8,910 bases of DNA, taken from the NCBI GenBank assembly GCA_021737525.1, contig JAIPDU010000053.1, forward strand, positions 1 through 8,910, read 5' to 3'. How positions within the stretch are numbered: position 1 is the first letter of the stretch; each line of letters starts with the position of its first letter. Shown here in pieces: positions 1-7,047 of the stretch. The position numbers and the translations under genes were made by a program. Below the pieces are notes generated by a model. That model had not been told where the DNA came from, searched no databases, and saw nothing but the letters and a program-made list of their open reading frames with translations. Source of the DNA: Desulfohalobiaceae bacterium. Lineage in GTDB: Bacteria > Desulfobacterota > Desulfovibrionia > Desulfovibrionales > Desulfothermaceae.

Positions 1-1007
1 AGGATTCCGGTCAGGGTGACGACCCAGATGGTTCCCAGGAGATACCAGTCATAGAAGGAGGAAGCGTCGCGCTGGGCCGCGTTTGCGTCCAGGCGCCTCT
101 TGGTCAGGAAGACCAGCCCCACGACCAAGCCGATGGCCCCCAGGTTGGCCAGGATCTTGACCGGATTCCACAGGGCCATGGGATAGGGCATGTCCAGGAA
201 GCCGACGACCTTGCCGCCCCAGTGGGTGAAAGCCACGATACCCGTGACGATGAATAGGGCCACGAAGGAGTAGAACAGGACGATGTGACCCTTGAATTTG
301 GTCTCGTCGCTCTCTTCCGTGCCGCAATCCTTCCATTTCTTGTGCGTAATCACCTCTTCCTTGATCACCTGCCACAGGCTGACCCAGATGCTCTGGGGCC
401 GATTGTAGCCCACAACAAAGGTGCGCGGCTGCTCATTGAAGGTCTGGGCCATGGTGCTTATACCCCGGTAGAAGGTGTAGAGCACAAACAGGGCCGCAAG
501 GCCGAAAATGGGGTCGATGCTGAAGTCTCCGGGGAAGATGAGCCCGAACTCGATCTCTCCGTGGAGCGTGGGAAAGGGAGTGCCGTGTATGGAGCCGGTG
601 ATCAGCCAGACAATGAGAAAGATCGCCGCGGGGATGGCGATGAGCTTGGGAAGATGCCACACGGAGCTCATCCAGCGTCCCAGGAACTTGGGTCCGGCCA
701 GGCTCTGGTAGGCCATGTTCCGCAGGGCGGCCATGAGCTCGCCCGGATAGGCACCGCGGGGGCACATTTCGCTGCACTGCCCGCACTTGTGGCAGAGCCA
801 CATGTCCACGTCCTGGACCAGCTTGTCCTTGAGCCCCCATTGCGCCCAGACCATCTCCTTGCGGGGGAAGGGCTTGTCCATGGGCGAGATGGGGCATACC
901 ACACTGCATGTGGCGCACTGGTAGCACTTTTTGAGATCCAGCCCGCCCACATCCTGCAGATCCTGGATAAAGCCCAGGTCGGGCCTGATTCGATTCGCGG
1001 TGGTCAT
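1..1007 (-). CDS. qmoC: QmoC, membrane subunit of the Qmo complex (3' end cut by window edge)
   Basis: Membrane subunit of the quinone-interacting oxidoreductase; the family takes electrons from menaquinol through b hemes and passes them to QmoAB and on to APS reductase. I translated this frame by hand from the ATG at 1007. It stays open for 335 codons to the window edge, so the C-terminus (perhaps 50 residues) is missing. The N-terminal part is HdrC-like with two 4Fe-4S motifs: C28-x2-C31-x2-C34-x3-C38-P and C72-x2-C75-x2-C78-x3-C82-P. The rest is HdrE/cytochrome-b-like, with hydrophobic segments near residues 120-138, 165-182, 240-262, 283-301 and from 320. His118, His141, His222, His241 and His262 are possible heme ligands, but I cannot assign them. 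The gene starts 10 bases after qmoB. No frameshift is seen. The HdrC-HdrE fusion layout makes the assignment secure. Confidence 0.95.
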   Translation of the reverse strand, partial: MTTANRIRPDLGFIQDLQDVGGLDLKKCYQCATCSVVCPISPMDKPFPRKEMVWAQWGLKDKLVQDVDMWLCHKCGQCSEMCPRGAYPGELMAALRNMAYQSLAGPKFLGRWMSSVWHLPKLIAIPAAIFLIVWLITGSIHGTPFPTLHGEIEFGLIFPGDFSIDPIFGLAALFVLYTFYRGISTMAQTFNEQPRTFVVGYNRPQSIWVSLWQVIKEEVITHKKWKDCGTEESDETKFKGHIVLFYSFVALFIVTGIVAFTHWGGKVVGFLDMPYPMALWNPVKILANLGAIGLVVGLVFLTKRRLDANAAQRDASSFYDWYLLGTIWVVTLTGI

Positions 1008-1010
1008 ATA

Positions 1011-1020
1011 GCTCCTCCTA
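1011..1020 (-). promoter_or_regulatory. qmoC ribosome binding site overlapping the qmoB stop codon
   Basis: The minus strand reads TAGGAGGAGC, then TAT, then the qmoC ATG. The TAG stop of qmoB (1018-1020) forms the first three bases of the AGGAGG Shine-Dalgarno run, so a ribosome ending on qmoB sits on the qmoC binding site. This fits translational coupling and fixes the qmoC start at 1007. Confidence 0.8.
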
Positions 1021-3318
1021 GAAACCCTTGAATGGATTCGGTCCCAGTTTGAAAATCTCGTCAACGAAGTTGTCGATGATCTGCGGGATACGCTCGTAGT
1101 CGTCGATGGCCGCTTCCTCCTGCCGGACCCGCTCGGTCTCGATGCCCAGCTTGTCCAGGGTCTCCCCGATGTTCTGCATCCGGCTCTGGCAGAGCTCCGA
1201 GCCCTTCATGAAGTGGCACTGGTAGTCTTCGCCGTACTTGCAGCCCAGAAGGAGACAGCCGTCGTTGCCCTTGCTCATGGCGTCGGCGATCCAGATGGTG
1301 TTCACCGAGCCCAGGCAGCGAACCGGGATGATCCGCACATAGGGGCTCCATTTCTTGCCCTGCTGGGCGGCCATGTCCAGGGCGGGATATGCGTCGTTCT
1401 CGCAGGCCAGGATGAGGATGCGTGGGCCGCCTTCCTCCATTTCCTCCGGGACGTCGATGGAGCTGATCATGGCCCCGATCTGGCCCACGCTGTAGTTGTC
1501 GAAATAGATCACGCGTTCCGGGCAGCATCCCATGCAGGTGCCGCAACGACGGCAGCGCGCGATATTGGGTTTGGGCGTCCCGTCCGCGTCCTCCTCCAGC
1601 GCGCCGAAGGGGCATTCTATGGTGCAGCGCCGGCACTGGGTACAGCGCACGAAATTGAACTTGGGATAGGTCAGGTCCCCGGAGCGGGGATGGACAGAGA
1701 CTCCCCGGTTCACGGACTCCAGGCACTGAATGGCCTTGAGCGCCGCCCCCTGGGCGTCCCTTTCGCTCTTGGCCAGGCTCATGGGCTGGTGCACGCAGCC
1801 GGCTGTATAAATACCCGTCCGTCTGGTTTCATAAGGGAAGCAGATATAGTTGGAGTCAGCAAAGCCGTCGAAAAGCTCCAGCTCGGGGAAGGCCTTGCCC
1901 TGCCTGTAGGCCAGCTGGACCACGGGGTCCAGGGCCGTGGTGGGCACCAGCCCGGTGGGGAGCACGAGCAGATCGGCTTCCAGCTCCACGGGCTCGCCGA
2001 TGAGGTTGTCCTCCACACCAAGGACGAGCCTGTCCTGGGGGCTCTCTTCCAGAGAGGATATCATGCCCTTGGTGAGCATGATCCCGGGATCGTCCTGGGC
2101 CGCCTTGTAGTAGTGCTCGTTCAGTCCGGAGGCGGTCATGTGCTCGTAGATGATGTAGCTCAAAGCGCTCTCGTCGTTTTCCCGGATATAGCGGGCCTGC
2201 TTGAGCGCGGTCATGGTGGTGAGCTCAGTGGTATAGGGCAGATGGCGATAGGATTCCGTCTTCTGGAAGGGCTCCTCGATGGCCTCGTCCTCTTCTTCTT
2301 CCTCCCGCTTCTTGCGCTCCTCTTCCAGGCGGGCCTTTTCCTCTTCTTCCTGCCGGGCGAAGTCCTCCAGGACATGGCTGAATCCCAGAACGAAGGCCAC
2401 GCTCTGCGGCTTGGCCCCGTCGCTGGGCCGAACGATTTCTCCCTTCTGGGCCATCTGCTCCAATTGCCAGGTGGTGATCACATTCTTGTGCTTGCCGTAG
2501 CCCATGGGCTCCAAGTAGGAGGTGTCCTGTTCCTCCCAGCCGGTGGCAATCACGGCTGCCCCCACGGATTCCTGCTGTTGCTCGGATCCGACCTGGATAT
2601 TGGCTGTGAAGTTACCGGGCTGGCCCTCCAGGGACTGAAGAGTGGAGCCGGTGTAGACCGTGATCTTGGGGTGCTGGTTTACGGCCTCGATCCGCTCCTG
2701 GAGATTGATCTCCTGGGCCTGGGTATAGGGGGGCTTGAGAGGAAAAGTCTTGTACATCTGCGCGGCGTGTCCGCCGAGCTGCTTCTGCTTTTCCACCAGG
2801 ATAACCTCGTACCCGGCACCGGCGGTGCTCAGGGCCGCGTTGATGCCGGACCAGCCGCCTCCGAGCACAAGGACCTTCTTGACCGATTCCAGGACTTCTG
2901 GTTCGGGTACCTCGCTTCGCTGCAGCTTGTTCATGGACATGTTGATGTAGTCCTGCGCCATGCCCTGCAGGTCAAGAGGCTGATCCTTGTCTCCGGGCAG
3001 ACTGCCGTCGGGATTGCGATAGGCCCAAATGCAGAGCTCGCGGAGATTGACCCGGTCCATGGAGACACCCTGGCCGAAGTCGAAGAACTCCTGGTCCTTC
3101 CTGGGAGAGGTGCCGCAAATGGAGACAGCGTCGATCTCGCCTGCGTCGATATCCTGTTTCACTGTGCTGTGGCCCTGTTCGCTGGCCAGTTGATCCACGA
3201 TGCGAACGACGGGGCAGACGCTGGACCATTTATTTTGGATCTTCTCCGAAAGGGACTCGAGATCCAGATAGGGCTCGAGACTGGACTTATCGAAATAGAC
3301 ACCGATCTTCTCGGCCAT
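1018..3318 (-). CDS. qmoB: QmoB, HdrA/MvhD-like flavin and iron-sulfur subunit of the Qmo complex
   Basis: Cytoplasmic electron-transfer subunit of QmoABC, 766 residues, close to the usual length for sulfate-reducer QmoB. Residues 1-140 resemble the N-terminal part of HdrA (an ICGTSPRK stretch near 67-74 and NLRELCIW near 91-98). A Rossmann FAD site follows at 150-160 (VLGGGWSG) with GGHA at 182-185. Residues 316-352 are an unusually charged Glu/Lys/Arg segment lying where HdrA and QmoA carry a Cys-rich motif. Two ferredoxin-like 4Fe-4S motifs are C559-x2-C562-x2-C565-x3-C569-P and C589-x2-C592-x2-C595-x3-C599-P. From about 631 to the end there is an MvhD-like domain with Cys639, Cys668, Cys688, Cys693 and Cys701. 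The start is fixed by GGGAGG (3324-3329), six bases upstream. It follows qmoA by 2 bases and precedes qmoC by 10. Confidence 0.95.
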   Translation of the reverse strand: MAEKIGVYFDKSSLEPYLDLESLSEKIQNKWSSVCPVVRIVDQLASEQGHSTVKQDIDAGEIDAVSICGTSPRKDQEFFDFGQGVSMDRVNLRELCIWAYRNPDGSLPGDKDQPLDLQGMAQDYINMSMNKLQRSEVPEPEVLESVKKVLVLGGGWSGINAALSTAGAGYEVILVEKQKQLGGHAAQMYKTFPLKPPYTQAQEINLQERIEAVNQHPKITVYTGSTLQSLEGQPGNFTANIQVGSEQQQESVGAAVIATGWEEQDTSYLEPMGYGKHKNVITTWQLEQMAQKGEIVRPSDGAKPQSVAFVLGFSHVLEDFARQEEEEKARLEEERKKREEEEEDEAIEEPFQKTESYRHLPYTTELTTMTALKQARYIRENDESALSYIIYEHMTASGLNEHYYKAAQDDPGIMLTKGMISSLEESPQDRLVLGVEDNLIGEPVELEADLLVLPTGLVPTTALDPVVQLAYRQGKAFPELELFDGFADSNYICFPYETRRTGIYTAGCVHQPMSLAKSERDAQGAALKAIQCLESVNRGVSVHPRSGDLTYPKFNFVRCTQCRRCTIECPFGALEEDADGTPKPNIARCRRCGTCMGCCPERVIYFDNYSVGQIGAMISSIDVPEEMEEGGPRILILACENDAYPALDMAAQQGKKWSPYVRIIPVRCLGSVNTIWIADAMSKGNDGCLLLGCKYGEDYQCHFMKGSELCQSRMQNIGETLDKLGIETERVRQEEAAIDDYERIPQIIDNFVDEIFKLGPNPFKGF

Positions 3319-3320
3319 TT

Positions 3321-4559
3321 TTACCTCCCTCTCACCGTTTGGATAGCTTTCATTGCCGCAGCTGTTCCGGACTGTGCCGATTTCATGACGTCCAGCGGCT
3401 CAACTGCGCAACCAGCTGGTATTATGCCGGATGTATCGCTTTCGCTCACGAAGCCCTCTTCATCCGTGGAGAGATTCAGAGGGAGCGTCTCCTGGGCCAG
3501 GTTGGGCTGCATACCGGTGGCCAAAACCACCATTTCGTAGCGGGTTTTCAGCTTGCGGCCGGAAATCGCGTCCTCCGCGGTGATCCAGACATCGCCGCTT
3601 GCCAGGTCCTCTTCAACCTCCGCCACCTTGCCCTTGATGGCCTGAATATTCTCGTCCGCCAGGGTTTGCTGGGCGAAATTCTCGTAGCGCCCCGGAGTAC
3701 GCAGGTCGATGTAATAAATGTCCACTTCGCTATCCGGATACTGTTCCCGGAGGTAGCGGGCCTGTTTCAGGGATGCCATGCAGCAGATATAGGAGCAATA
3801 GTTCAGGTGGTTTTCATCCCTGGAGCCGGCGCACTGCACAAAGGCCACCTTTTTGGGTGCGGCGTCGTCCGATGGGCGCTTGATCCGCCCTTCAGTCGGA
3901 CCGGAGGGAGCCGCCAATCGTTCCATTTGCATATTGGAGATGCAGTTGGCGATGCGACCCGCCCCCAGGTTGGTCAGGTTGCTGGTGTCGTAGGGCCGCC
4001 ATCCTGTGGCCAGGATAATGCTTCCCACTTGCAGGGTTATGTTTTTTTCCTCCTGATCCAGGTCGATCTGCTTGGACTTGGATAGCTTGGAGCGGTCCTC
4101 CTCGCTCAAGTTCTCCTTGTCCAGGACATAGCGAGGCGGATAGGCGAATGGTGCGCTCATGTACAATGGCCTGCGCTTGACCAGGCCGAACTCGAATTCG
4201 TTGTCCGCGTCTTGGCTCAGGCTTTCGGCCAGGCGGCTCAGATCGACACTCGATGCAGGTGTGTGCCTGGGGCGCAGTTTCACCGTGACCTCGAAATTCC
4301 CGGCTTCCCCGCTTACGGAGACCACATCCGCCATGGTGAAGACCTGGAGGTTCCTGTTGTTCTTGATCCGCTGATACTGGATCTCCAGACCGCAGGAAGG
4401 CGGGCAGAGCTTGGGAAAATACTTGTTCAGCTGCATGACCCGGCCGCCCAAATATGGGCTCTTTTCTACGAGATACACTTCCTCACCGAGTTCGGCTGCT
4501 TCCAGAGCGGCGGTCATTCCGCTGAAGCCTCCCCCGATTACCAGTATGCTTTGTGCCAT
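3321..4559 (-). CDS. qmoA: QmoA, HdrA-like FAD subunit of the Qmo complex
   Basis: Soluble flavoprotein subunit of QmoABC, homologous to part of heterodisulfide reductase HdrA; it probably helps connect the membrane module to APS reductase. I start it at the ATG at 4559, giving 412 residues that open directly with an FAD-binding Rossmann motif (VIGGGFSGM, residues 7-15) and GGR at 38-40. The upstream ATG at 4595 would add 12 unconserved-looking residues and would place the strong GGAGGAG ribosome site inside the gene. HdrA hallmarks are FVQCAGSRDE (240-249) and YCSYICCMASLKQA (254-267), plus CPPSCGLE (52-59). A second flavin/NAD-type segment ends in LATGM near 346-350, and IIPAGCA lies near 379-385. 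No ferredoxin-type clusters are present, unlike QmoB. Its TAA stop is followed by AA and the qmoB ATG, and the qmoB ribosome site lies inside its last codons. It is separated from aprA by a terminator and a repeat-bounded element. Confidence 0.94.
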   Translation of the reverse strand: MAQSILVIGGGFSGMTAALEAAELGEEVYLVEKSPYLGGRVMQLNKYFPKLCPPSCGLEIQYQRIKNNRNLQVFTMADVVSVSGEAGNFEVTVKLRPRHTPASSVDLSRLAESLSQDADNEFEFGLVKRRPLYMSAPFAYPPRYVLDKENLSEEDRSKLSKSKQIDLDQEEKNITLQVGSIILATGWRPYDTSNLTNLGAGRIANCISNMQMERLAAPSGPTEGRIKRPSDDAAPKKVAFVQCAGSRDENHLNYCSYICCMASLKQARYLREQYPDSEVDIYYIDLRTPGRYENFAQQTLADENIQAIKGKVAEVEEDLASGDVWITAEDAISGRKLKTRYEMVVLATGMQPNLAQETLPLNLSTDEEGFVSESDTSGIIPAGCAVEPLDVMKSAQSGTAAAMKAIQTVRGR

Positions 4560-4564
4560 CGGAC

Positions 4565-4571
4565 TCCTCCC
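4565..4571 (-). promoter_or_regulatory. qmoA ribosome binding site that decides the start
   Basis: The minus strand reads GGGAGGAGTCCG then ATG at 4559. This near-perfect Shine-Dalgarno at correct spacing supports the 412-residue start over the upstream ATG at 4595, which has no comparable purine run in front of it. Confidence 0.75.
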
Positions 4572-4601
4572 TCTATCTGAAGTCTTTTGCCGCATGACGG
4601 G

Positions 4602-4620
4602 GTGAACTGCCGGCGTTCAC
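4602..4620. promoter_or_regulatory. Palindrome upstream of qmoA, possible operator
   Basis: GTGAAC and GTTCAC form a perfect 6-bp inverted repeat around a 7-base centre that itself contains the palindrome GCCGGC. It lies 43 to 61 bases upstream of the qmoA ATG, between the repeat-bounded element and the gene, where an operator or a 5' leader hairpin would be expected. It does not match the Rex or HcpR consensus sites I know from Desulfovibrio. No convincing -35/-10 pair could be placed next to it, so the role is open. Confidence 0.35.
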
Positions 4621-4653
4621 GCATAAGCGGCGTCTCGGGACGTTAGGTGGGCT

Positions 4654-4680
4654 GTCAAAAACAGTTCATCCTGTACAAAG
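4654..4680 (+). repeat. Left terminal inverted repeat
   Basis: This 27-base arm begins GTCAAAA, contains the core CAGTTCATCCTG and ends ACAAAG. It matches the reverse complement of 4891-4917 at 25 of 27 positions; the mismatches are at positions 8 and 21 of the repeat. Such length and identity are very unlikely by chance within 300 bases. Confidence 0.8.
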
Positions 4681-4890
4681 TTCGAATAGAGCGGCGCTAG
4701 GGTGGTGCCGTGATTTCGATTCAAGGGCCCTGGCCCAATTCCAGAAGGATTGCCTGCTCCCCTGCCGACAACCGGACCATGCTTTTTTGGTAGCGGGCTC
4801 AACTGATCTCACGAGGCCGGAGAAGGGCTCGAAAATCGACGAAGTGATCCCTAGGCAACAAGGAAATCGGTTGATCGGTGCGTGAGAGGG

Positions 4891-4917
4891 CTTTGTCCAG
4901 GATGAACTGATTTTGAC
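4891..4917 (-). repeat. Right terminal inverted repeat
   Basis: Read on the minus strand this arm starts GTCAAAAT, contains CAGTTCATCCTG and ends GGACAAAG, pairing with 4654-4680. Its outer end stops one base short of the T-tract of the aprA terminator, so the element abuts that terminator without disrupting it. Confidence 0.8.
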
Positions 4918-4918
4918 C

Positions 4919-4952
4919 AAAAAGCCGCAGGCCGCTTTGAGCGGCCTGCGGC
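4919..4952 (-). terminator. Intrinsic terminator downstream of aprA
   Basis: The minus strand carries GCCGCAGGCCGCT, a 3-base loop, the exact 13-base complement (stem 4924-4936 with 4940-4952), then TTTTT (4923-4919). This is a textbook Rho-independent terminator in the direction of aprA, 17 bases past its stop codon. The plus-strand side has no U-tract, so it acts in one direction. It should end or strongly reduce transcription from aprBA before qmoABC. Confidence 0.9.
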
Positions 4953-4969
4953 AAGGGTCGGTTTTCGGT

Positions 4970-6979
4970 TTAGGGGGCGTAGGGATCCGGAACGATCTTG
5001 TAGTAGGGCCTCTTGAACAGGGTCACCTGGTTCTTTTCCGGGTCGTATTTGGAGTTCACGAAGCAGAGCCAGGTGGAATCGTCGAGGCCCATGTAGTCCG
5101 TGCGGTAGTAGAATCCGGGGTAGCGGCTCTCCTTCCGGAACTCGATGTGCTGCATGTGCAGGCGCACGGTCCACAGCCTGTGGTACTGCTCCCAGGCGCG
5201 CATGAGCTCGTGCAGATCGCGCGCGGCAAGGTGCTTGGCGTCCTCCTCGAGCATGTCCAGCAGCTTGAAGCCCTCGCTGAGCATGGACTCGGAGGTCATG
5301 TACATCGTGGCGCAACCGCCGCCGTACTCGTCGGTGTGCTTGACCAGGCGGTCCATGAAGTTCTTGGGAGTGATGCAGTAGGGGTTCACCGTGGGATCGG
5401 TGGACTCCTCCTTGGTCTCCTGCCAGGTGTACCAGGGCTGGTAGACCAACTTCTTGGCTTCATCCGCGCTGATCTTGAGCTGAGGCTTGTAATCCTTGTG
5501 GTCCACGCACCAGCGGACCATCTGCTTGCCCACGATGCGGCCCTCGGCGTGGGAACCGGAGGAGAACTTGTGCCCGGAGGCGCCGACGCCGTCGGCAGCG
5601 GTGAACAGGCCGTTGACCGTGGTCATGCGGTTGTAGACCTTGCCGTTGTCCGCCTTGACCTTGTAGTCGTCCGGTACCCAGTCCTCGTCCGGTCCGGAGA
5701 CCCAGATGCCGCAGCAGCCGGAGTGGGAGCCCAGAAGATAGGGCTCGGTGGGCATCAGCTCGGAGGCCTTCTCCTCGGGCTTGATGTTCATGGCCGCCCA
5801 GAGGTTGGCCTGGCTGGGGCACATGTCCAGGAAGTCCTCCCAGGCCTCGGACTCGAGATGCTTCTGCTCGTTCTTGTTCAGTTCCTTGAAGGTGTTCTGC
5901 AGGGCGGTCGCGGTGTCCATGAACAGCGGCCCGCGGCCCTCGCGCAGCTCGCGCATGGCCAAGTGGTTCCGCAGGCAGGCGGGCACCACGGAGCCCGTGG
6001 CGTAGCCGCGGTCCTTGTACGGCTTGAGCATGGCCTCGTTGGTCTTGACGTAGTCCTCGCCCTTGGCGTTGGTGGCCTGGGACTTGAAGAGCAGGAACCA
6101 GGCACCGACAGGGCCGTAGCCGTCCTTGAACCGGATGGGAACGAAGCGGTTCTCCATCATGGTCATTTCCGCGCCGACCTGGGCGCACATGGCATAGGTG
6201 GAGCCGGCGTTCCAGACAGGATACCAGGCCCGGCCCATGCCCTCGCCGGTGGCGCGGGGACGGTAGACGTTGACCGCTCCGCCGCAGGCGACCAGCATGC
6301 AGTTGGCCCGGAAGATATAGACCTTGTTCTCCCGGGTGGAGAAGCCGACAGCACCGGCGACACGGTTGGGCTCATTGGCGTCCATGAGGAGCTTGACCAC
6401 GAAGACACGCTCCAGGTAGCGCTCCTCGCCCAGGGCGTTCTTGGCTGCCTCTGCCACGATCACCTTGTAGGACTCGCCGTTGATCATGCACTGCCAGCGG
6501 CCGGAGCGGACCACCTGGGCGCCCTCGCGGACCTTGTGCCCCTCGGACTTGGCCTTGGCCCCGTCCAGGTTCTTGCCGTCCTTCTTGACCCACATGGGCA
6601 GGCCCCATTCCTCGAAAAGATGCACCGAGTTGTCCACGTGGCGGCCCACATCGAAGATGAGGTCCTCGCGGACGATGCCCATGAGGTCGTTGCGGATCAT
6701 GCGCACGTAGTCGTCCGGCACGTTCTCGCCCTGCTTCATGCCCAGATAGGTGTTGATGGCGGACAGGCCGGGGGCGACGGCGCCGGAGCGCTCCATGGCG
6801 GCCTTGTCCAAGAGCAGAATGTTGACCCCGTACTTGTCCCCCCAGCGAACGGCCTCCACAGCTGCTCCGCATGCAGCCATGCCGCCGCCGACGATCAAAG
6901 CATCAGTATCCATCTCCACAACTTCCGGCTCCGCCAGGGGCAGACCCTTGGTTGCGTCCTTTGTTGGCAACTGAGGCAT
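4970..6979 (-). CDS. aprA: AprA, alpha (flavin) subunit of dissimilatory APS reductase
   Basis: Catalytic FAD subunit of adenylylsulfate reductase, which reduces APS to sulfite and AMP in the cytoplasm. At 669 residues it is the normal length for sulfate reducers. The FAD motif is LIVGGGMAACG (28-38), with the C-terminal FAD segment DGVGASGHKFSSGSHAEG near 463-480. Residues that I align by eye with the Archaeoglobus active site are Asn76 (SAINTYLG), Trp252 (GRAWYPVW), Arg283 (RFVPIRFKDGYGPVGAW region) and His419 (GSHSGCCG). All are present, so the enzyme should be active. The start at 6979 has AGGAG (6987-6991) seven bases upstream. It follows aprB by 68 bases and ends 17 bases before a strong terminator. 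The sequence is of the reductive, Desulfovibrio-like kind. Confidence 0.98.
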   Translation of the reverse strand: MPQLPTKDATKGLPLAEPEVVEMDTDALIVGGGMAACGAAVEAVRWGDKYGVNILLLDKAAMERSGAVAPGLSAINTYLGMKQGENVPDDYVRMIRNDLMGIVREDLIFDVGRHVDNSVHLFEEWGLPMWVKKDGKNLDGAKAKSEGHKVREGAQVVRSGRWQCMINGESYKVIVAEAAKNALGEERYLERVFVVKLLMDANEPNRVAGAVGFSTRENKVYIFRANCMLVACGGAVNVYRPRATGEGMGRAWYPVWNAGSTYAMCAQVGAEMTMMENRFVPIRFKDGYGPVGAWFLLFKSQATNAKGEDYVKTNEAMLKPYKDRGYATGSVVPACLRNHLAMRELREGRGPLFMDTATALQNTFKELNKNEQKHLESEAWEDFLDMCPSQANLWAAMNIKPEEKASELMPTEPYLLGSHSGCCGIWVSGPDEDWVPDDYKVKADNGKVYNRMTTVNGLFTAADGVGASGHKFSSGSHAEGRIVGKQMVRWCVDHKDYKPQLKISADEAKKLVYQPWYTWQETKEESTDPTVNPYCITPKNFMDRLVKHTDEYGGGCATMYMTSESMLSEGFKLLDMLEEDAKHLAARDLHELMRAWEQYHRLWTVRLHMQHIEFRKESRYPGFYYRTDYMGLDDSTWLCFVNSKYDPEKNQVTLFKRPYYKIVPDPYAP

Positions 6980-7047
6980 AATCCCTCTCCTTTTTCATGT
7001 TTGCGTGTTGTCCGCAGGAAAGGACCCGGCCGGATGGGCACTGGGCC

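Larger units (their letters stand above)
4654..4917. mobile_element. 264-bp MITE-like element or internally deleted insertion sequence
   Basis: The stretch is bounded by 27-base terminal inverted repeats with two mismatches and holds no convincing intact gene, as expected for a non-autonomous miniature element or an insertion sequence that lost most of its transposase. It lies in the only large gap of the gene block, just past the aprA terminator and before the qmoA leader. I see no clear target-site duplication: the left flank reads GTGGGCT and the right flank CAAAAAG. The plus-strand frame 4598-4882 is open across it and contains a run (about 4781-4829) faintly like the DxTD region of some IS4-type transposases; that is an impression from memory only. 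The family cannot be named from sequence alone. Confidence 0.6.

Noticed and set aside
285..1031. 248-codon plus-strand open frame opposite qmoC
   Set aside because: The opposite strand encodes clear QmoC with both iron-sulfur motifs and membrane helices; this frame has no features of its own.
1213..3540. 775-codon plus-strand open frame opposite qmoB and the end of qmoA
   Set aside because: It has the same shadow character: low-complexity Leu/Gly/Val/His-rich product running across two certain minus-strand genes.
4560..4595. 12-residue N-terminal extension of QmoA from the ATG at 4595
   Set aside because: There is no ribosome site before it, while GGAGGAG lies at the right distance before the ATG at 4559, where the Rossmann strand begins.
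4731..4760. Sigma-54-like GG/GC spacing on the minus strand inside the element
   Set aside because: The match to the -24/-12 consensus is poor and the site is far from qmoA.
4666..4920. 84-codon minus-strand frame with a TTG start in the aprA-qmoA gap
   Set aside because: It starts inside the terminator T-tract region and right inverted repeat, has no ribosome site, and its product resembles nothing I know.
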